Positions 59,940 through 64,000 of a stretch of DNA of 64,000 nt are shown piece by piece. Position 1 is the stretch's first letter. Each line of letters opens with the position of its first letter. The notes below the pieces were generated by a model. It made no database searches and had not been told where the DNA came from. It saw nothing but the letters and a program-made list of their open reading frames with translations. The position numbers and the translations under genes were made by a program. This DNA is from BD2-11 clade cluster bacterium bin43. GTDB lineage: Bacteria > Gemmatimonadota > Gemmatimonadetes > Longimicrobiales > Gaopeijiaceae. The stretch is from NCBI GenBank assembly GCA_002238605.1, contig MPMR01000002.1, positions 124,001 through 188,000 of the forward strand. Direction: 5' to 3'.

Positions 59940-60992
59940 ATGTTCGCCACGATGATCTCGCGCTCGTTCGGGCGCGCCACAGCCCTCGCTGCCTTCATCC
60001 CTCTCACCCTGGCCGCCTGTCAGGCCGGATCCCCGCCGGAGGAGCCATCCGCCGAGGCGCCGATGGCCGCCGAGACGCCGGCCCCCGACTTCACCCTCGG
60101 CTCCGAGAACACGCACAATCGCTGGAGTTCCACCATCCCGCCGCAGTTGACGGTTCCCTCCGGAGCAGTCGTCGAAGCGTTCACGAAGGAAGCTTCTGAC
60201 GGCCAGATCACCGAAGCCACGACGGCCGAGGACCTGCTCACCGTCAACTTCGACCTCATCCATGCGCTCACCGGCCCCATCTACGTGGAGGGAGCGAGCC
60301 CGGGCGATCTGCTGGCGGTGACGCTGCACGAGATCGAGGTCCAGGGCTGGGGATGGGCGGGCATCTTCCCCGGGTTCGGCTTCCTGCCCGAAGAGTTCAC
60401 CGGGCCGTTCATCCGGGGATTCCCGATGGAGCCGGGAGCCACGGAAGTCCCCTTCAACGACGACATCACGATTCCGCTGGCGCCGTTCGCGGGGGTGATG
60501 GGGGTCGCGCCCGACACCGACTCGATGCTCGTGACCATCCCGCCGCGCACCAACGGCGGCAACATGGACAACCGCCACATGATCGCGGGAACGACGGTCT
60601 ACTTCCCCGTACAGGTCGAAGGCGCCCTCTTCTCAATCGGTGACACGCACGCGGCCCAGGGCGACGGCGAAGTGTCCGGTTCCGCCATCGAGGCGCCCAT
60701 GCGCATCGTCTTCGAGGTCGACGTCATGGAGAACACGCGCGGAATGGTCGAACCCCAGTACGAGAGCGACGACTACTACGCCGTGACCGGCTTCGCCACC
60801 ACCATCGACGAGGCGGCCCGCAAAGCCACCCGCTACATGATCGACTACCTGGTCGCCGAACACGGCCTCACGCCCGAGGAAGCCTACGTGCTCTGCTCGA
60901 TCGCCGGCGACATGAAGATCTCGGAGACGGTGGACGTGCCGCACATGCTGGTGAGCATGCACATGCCGAAGGGGATTTTCAGGGAGGGATAG
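59940..60992 (+). CDS. acetamidase/formamidase-family lipoprotein
   Basis: This 350-residue protein has a lipobox signal (FIPLTLAACQAG), a Pro/Glu/Ala linker, and an FmdA_AmdA-type fold. THNRWSSTIPPQLTV starts the domain, GPIYVEGASPGDLLAVTLHEIE follows, GNMDNRHMIAGTTVYFPV and FSIGDTHAAQGDGEVSGSAIE carry the family's conserved acid and His, and DMKISETVDVPH closes it. The family hydrolyses short amides to ammonia. Surface export is seen in some environmental phyla. AAGGAG precedes ATG 59940. Divergent from the PPTase. Confidence 0.88.
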   Translation: MFATMISRSFGRATALAAFIPLTLAACQAGSPPEEPSAEAPMAAETPAPDFTLGSENTHNRWSSTIPPQLTVPSGAVVEAFTKEASDGQITEATTAEDLLTVNFDLIHALTGPIYVEGASPGDLLAVTLHEIEVQGWGWAGIFPGFGFLPEEFTGPFIRGFPMEPGATEVPFNDDITIPLAPFAGVMGVAPDTDSMLVTIPPRTNGGNMDNRHMIAGTTVYFPVQVEGALFSIGDTHAAQGDGEVSGSAIEAPMRIVFEVDVMENTRGMVEPQYESDDYYAVTGFATTIDEAARKATRYMIDYLVAEHGLTPEEAYVLCSIAGDMKISETVDVPHMLVSMHMPKGIFREG

Positions 60993-61026
60993 GACCCGAC
61001 GGAGTGAGACGCCGCTGCGGGGCGCT

Positions 61027-61902
61027 TCAATTCCCCAGCGCCCGTCCAACCGTGACGTGATACACCGTCTGCTGACGCTCGTAGATCACGAGGGCCAGCC
61101 CCTCGGACTGCGCTTGCAGGAGCACCCGGCTGAAGATGGCTCCCAGTTCGCGGGATTTTCGGCCCGAGACCGACTCGAGCGCCAGATCTACGAGCCGCTC
61201 GACGTGCGGGGCGAACTCGGCGGGCACGCCGGCGAGGATTTCCGGCGGCCGCTCGGACGGTGGCGCGAACGCGGCGTAGGAGAGGTCCACGGTGGTGCCG
61301 AACTCGTGTGAGCTCACGCCGGCGGCTGCATTGGGGTTCCTGCCTCGCAGACGTGCCTGCCGCCCGGACGTGCGCAGGGCGCTCGTGACTTCGATGCGGT
61401 ACGGCGGAAGGCCCATCTCCGCGAGGCGTTCCTGGAACCGCCGGCCCAGCTCCTCGAGCAGGGCGGGCACCTCGGGAACCATGTACGTGGGGGAAGTGCC
61501 GGGGCGAACGATCCAGTGCGCGGTGCTGTCCTCAAGCTGAACCAGCCGCCCAGCCGCGACAAGGGAGTCCCGGGCGGCGCGGTCGGCTACCCGGACGCCC
61601 AGCTCGCGGGCGCGGGCCACGTGCGAGGCGTTGAGGAAGCGGCGGAGCGCGTTCTCCTGGGCCGTTGTCATTACCGGAAGGGGAGAGAGAATGTCGTTGG
61701 CCCTGTCCGCCTCCCGGTCCGTGAGGTCGAGCGCCTGTGACAAGGCTTGCTCGATCTCCGTCACGGTGGCGACCCTGGCCGCCTCTACGGCCGCCTCCCG
61801 CTCCCGCTCCCGTTCCGCTCTGCCGCACGAGGTCAGGAACAGGGCCAGGACCGCGATCCATCCGGCTTTGCGTCGAAGCATGGCTGCGCTGCCGTTTGTC
61901 AT
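61027..61902 (-). CDS. DUF5715/M15-like lipoprotein, possible peptidoglycan D-Ala peptidase
   Basis: This 291-residue protein starts at ATG 61902, six bases after GGAGGA, with lipobox LALFLTSCG. A charged helix (about 28-70) precedes a domain with SALRTSGRQARLRGRNPNAA and SSHEFGTTVDLSY. This is the SxHxxGxxxD zinc motif of M15 D-Ala-D-Ala peptidases, with Arg and His/Asp positions kept. The last zinc His would be in the VYHVTV segment near the C-terminus. A role in cell-wall trimming is likely. Confidence 0.75.
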   Translation of the reverse strand: MTNGSAAMLRRKAGWIAVLALFLTSCGRAEREREREAAVEAARVATVTEIEQALSQALDLTDREADRANDILSPLPVMTTAQENALRRFLNASHVARARELGVRVADRAARDSLVAAGRLVQLEDSTAHWIVRPGTSPTYMVPEVPALLEELGRRFQERLAEMGLPPYRIEVTSALRTSGRQARLRGRNPNAAAGVSSHEFGTTVDLSYAAFAPPSERPPEILAGVPAEFAPHVERLVDLALESVSGRKSRELGAIFSRVLLQAQSEGLALVIYERQQTVYHVTVGRALGN

Positions 61903-61998
61903 CGAAGTCCTCCAATCGACGGGGTCGCGGGAACGGTCACGGGTGTATGGGTTTCGAGGCTAGACACGAGCATGACGGCAGGCAAGGAGAACCGACCC

Positions 61999-62079
61999 AT
62001 GACCGAAGGAAAATCCCGTCCCCGCTCGCGCGTCGCCGTGAAGGCCCGAAGGCGAGCGCGGAGCGCACTGGATGACTGA
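61999..62079 (+). CDS. possible 26-residue basic small protein
   Basis: ATG 61999 is preceded by AAGGAG nine bases upstream and encodes MTEGKSRPRSRVAVKARRR followed by ARSALDD. A strong GC hairpin begins three bases after its stop. The composition is highly basic. Chance cannot be excluded in a GC-rich gap with no other gene; the gap 61903-62201 otherwise shows nothing. Confidence 0.3.
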   Translation: MTEGKSRPRSRVAVKARRRARSALDD

Positions 62080-62081
62080 CG

Positions 62082-62108
62082 CCCCGGGCTGCACGCCGCC
62101 GCCCGGGG
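62082..62108. terminator. GC-rich hairpin after the small ORF
   Basis: CCCCGGGC and GCCCGGGG form a perfect 8-bp stem around an 11-nt loop, three bases after the TGA at 62079. No T-tract follows, so it may be a Rho-independent-like terminator without tail or an mRNA-stabilising stem. Confidence 0.4.
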
Positions 62109-62201
62109 AAGCCGCCGGAGCGGGCAACCGGAACCTGGCGGTGTCCATCCCATTAGACACTACAGAGCACCGCATCAACCTCGACCTTCCCTGACCCGCC
62201 G

Positions 62202-63344
62202 ATGGCCATCCACCAGTTCCCACTCGTCCGGCGGCAGCCGCATCGCAGCGTCCCGCTCGCGCATGACCGCACCCCGGGCGGAGCCGCCCCCGCTTGGGGC
62301 GCATTCCTCCTGCTGATGTTCGGCCTCGCCGCCGCGTATCCAGTGCAGGCCCAGATCACCGGCTACGTGCTCAACGAGGAGGGCGACCCGGTCGCCGGCG
62401 CGGCCGTGGAGGCCTGGGCGGCGGACCGCAAGATCGGAGGCCGGCTGGCCGATGAGGACGGCTGGTTCCTCTTCCCCGCCAACATGACGGGACAGATTCG
62501 CGCACTGTACGCGGGACAGCTCGGATACCATCCGGAAGTAGTCCAGATGGAGGAAGGCGTCGACGCCTACGAGATCCGCCTGACCCGCGAACCCATTCCG
62601 CTTCCCGAGCTGGTCGTGGATGCGCAACGGGCCCGCTGCGCCGGCGGAGAGGATCGCGACGCGCGACGCCTGTGGGAGTACGCCGCCGCGCGCTACAACC
62701 AGGGTCTGGACACGCTGGGCGTGGCCACCTACCTGGCATCCGTGGAATCCATCCTGCCGGAAGGTGAGGTGGGGACGGTCCAGGCTGCGGGCGAGGCCAT
62801 CGCCCAGCGCGGGTCCTCTTCCCTGCTCCGCTTCAGCTGGCGGCGGCGCATCGAGCGCGAGGGGTACGCGTACCAGATCCGGCGAACGACCCCCGAGCAA
62901 TCGTACACGTCCTGGGTCTATCCTCCTCTGGAGGCGGATTTCGCCCCGCACTTCGCGGGGGAGTTCTTCGGCGACCGGCATCGCTTCCAGTTCGACAGGG
63001 TCGAGGAGCCCGACCAGGACGGGAGCGTGACGGTGGTGTTCTGCGCACGGGACGACGACCATCCGTCGATGGAAGGCACGCTGGTCATCAGCCCGGACAC
63101 GACGATCGCGGTTGCCCAGTGGCTCTTCCGCACCCCGGAGCCGGTCGAGCATGCGGGCGGGCGGGCGGTGTTCGGCCCACTCGCGGACGATCCCGAAGAC
63201 TCGTATCTGCTGCCCATCGAGGGTGTCTTCTGGCGCAGGTCGCCGCCCGACAGCTTCTGGCAGCGGTACCAGAAGTTCGAGCGGTGGATGGTGGCGCAGG
63301 GAGACTCGGTACCTTTCCTTCCCAAGAGACCTGGCGGAGATTAG
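62202..63344 (+). CDS. secreted protein with one carboxypeptidase-regulatory domain, relative of 15676
   Basis: This 380-residue exported protein has a signal peptide (AFLLLMFGLAAAYPVQAQ). One CarboxypepD_reg beta-sandwich (about 50-125) has ITGYVLNEEGDPVAGAAVEAW. A region of about 250 residues follows, opening RARCAGGEDRDARRLWEYAA and containing MEGTLVISPDTTIAVAQWLF. This echoes the middle region of the protein at 15676 (RRCVLRPQ, ARVWEEA, IQGVMWLEPES). The two look like members of one unnamed family. Function unknown; outer-surface location is inferred. Confidence 0.75.
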   Translation: MAIHQFPLVRRQPHRSVPLAHDRTPGGAAPAWGAFLLLMFGLAAAYPVQAQITGYVLNEEGDPVAGAAVEAWAADRKIGGRLADEDGWFLFPANMTGQIRALYAGQLGYHPEVVQMEEGVDAYEIRLTREPIPLPELVVDAQRARCAGGEDRDARRLWEYAAARYNQGLDTLGVATYLASVESILPEGEVGTVQAAGEAIAQRGSSSLLRFSWRRRIEREGYAYQIRRTTPEQSYTSWVYPPLEADFAPHFAGEFFGDRHRFQFDRVEEPDQDGSVTVVFCARDDDHPSMEGTLVISPDTTIAVAQWLFRTPEPVEHAGGRAVFGPLADDPEDSYLLPIEGVFWRRSPPDSFWQRYQKFERWMVAQGDSVPFLPKRPGGD

Positions 63345-63395
63345 GGCGGCCTGCGGGTACGCCGCAGCAACCTTCGCCCCCCGAACCCGCCACCG

Positions 63396-64000
63396 CCATG
63401 AAACGCTTTGCCTTCGGCACGCGCGTTCGCGCCGGCTTCGTGGTCCTCCTGCTGTCCGCCTGCGCCGACGCCGCCCCCGCGCCCCGGCCACCCGGCGACG
63501 GGGACTGGGTGGCCTACGGCCGGGACGCGGGAGGATCCAGCTATTCGCCGCTCGACCAGATCACGACCGCGAATGTCGGCGGGCTCGAGCTGGCGTGGAG
63601 CTGGGAGACGGGCGAGGAGCCGATTCCCGGCCCTCTTTCGCCGATTCGCGGGCAGGAGGTGCGGCCGGGCAACTTTGAGACCACGCCGCTCGCCTTCAAC
63701 GACACGCTCTTCTTCACCACGGCCTACAACCGCGTCATCGCCCTCGAAGGCAGCACCGGCAGACCGCTCTGGGAGTACGACCCGCGCACCGTGGAGTGGG
63801 GGCAGCCGCCCAACGGAACGGGCTTCGTGCACCGCGGGGTGGCGGTGTGGAGCGGGCCGGGCGAGCGGCGCATCTTCCTCAACACGCGCTGGCGCCTGAT
63901 TGCGCTCGACGCCGCCACCGGCGAGCCGGTGCAGTCGTTCGGGCACCGGGGCGAGATCGACCTCACCGAGCAGCTGCTCTGGCCCACCAACCGCCTGCAC
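63396..64000 (+). CDS. PQQ-dependent dehydrogenase, N-terminal part (cut by right edge)
   Basis: The frame is open from ATG 63396 to the window end, 201 residues. A lipobox signal (FVVLLLSACAD) is followed by DWVAYGRDAGGSSYSPLDQIT, NVGGLELAWSWETGE, an FETTPLAFNDTLFFTTAYNRV strand, and LDAATGEPVQSFG. These are the first beta-propeller blades of membrane-bound PQQ glucose/alcohol dehydrogenases, which oxidise sugars or alcohols in the periplasm. The active-site residues lie beyond the edge, so the substrate is unknown. Confidence 0.9.

Overview
The window is 64 kb of very GC-rich bacterial chromosome that is almost fully coding. Three things suggest a Gemmatimonadota member, with Acidobacteriota as the main alternative: eight-helix (ADOP-type) ABC permeases, many secreted or lipoprotein peptidases, and secreted carboxypeptidase-regulatory-domain proteins next to a TonB receptor. 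This is inferred from gene content only, because no rRNA or other marker is present. I see no tRNA, rRNA, CRISPR array, insertion sequence, phage or integron.

Layout. (1) 1-10.9 kb is a one-carbon/methionine block: the tail of an M29-like aminopeptidase, a membrane zincin-like gene, a 20-bp tandem repeat array, cobalamin-dependent metH coupled to a fused homocysteine methyltransferase/methylenetetrahydrofolate reductase, an APC permease with universal-stress domains, and a stand-alone metF preceded by a 25-bp palindrome. (2) 10.9-15.6 kb is a leftward peptidase operon (S9, M14, M24) leading toward metF. (3) 15.7-20.4 kb holds a secreted Ig-like protein, a TonB-dependent receptor and a small secreted protein. 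(4) 20.4-30 kb is a sigma54-type regulator/kinase pair followed by a TolC / ADOP permease / adaptor / ATPase efflux operon. Both units have a sigma54-like promoter. The permease has a terminal frameshift and a second permease survives only as a remnant. (5) 30-34 kb has threonine synthase and an ECF sigma / zinc anti-sigma / double-PDZ operon. (6) 34-40.6 kb is a leftward operon of ECF sigma, membrane anti-sigma, Spy/CpxP-like protein, TolC, MacB-type ATPase, adaptor and permease. (7) 40.6-56.6 kb is leftward housekeeping: a Pro-rich protein, an HNH nuclease, priA, an M24 peptidase, an HDAC-family deacetylase, carB with an unlisted 40-residue MetS-like gene in front, an HD hydrolase, nth, a zincin, an NSS transporter and glyS. 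(8) 56.9-64 kb has nfuA, an M81 lipoprotein, a phosphopantetheinyl transferase, an acetamidase-family lipoprotein, an M15-like lipoprotein, a second Ig-like secreted protein and the start of a PQQ dehydrogenase.

The most distinctive content is regulatory. Two tripartite macrolide-type exporters sit 4 kb apart, one wired to sigma54 with a two-component system, the other to an ECF sigma factor with a membrane anti-sigma and a Spy-like protein. Several sharp palindromes and repeat arrays lie at gene starts. Three genes (metH, glyS and the first ECF sigma gene) have -10-like hexamers so close to the start codon that leaderless transcripts are likely.
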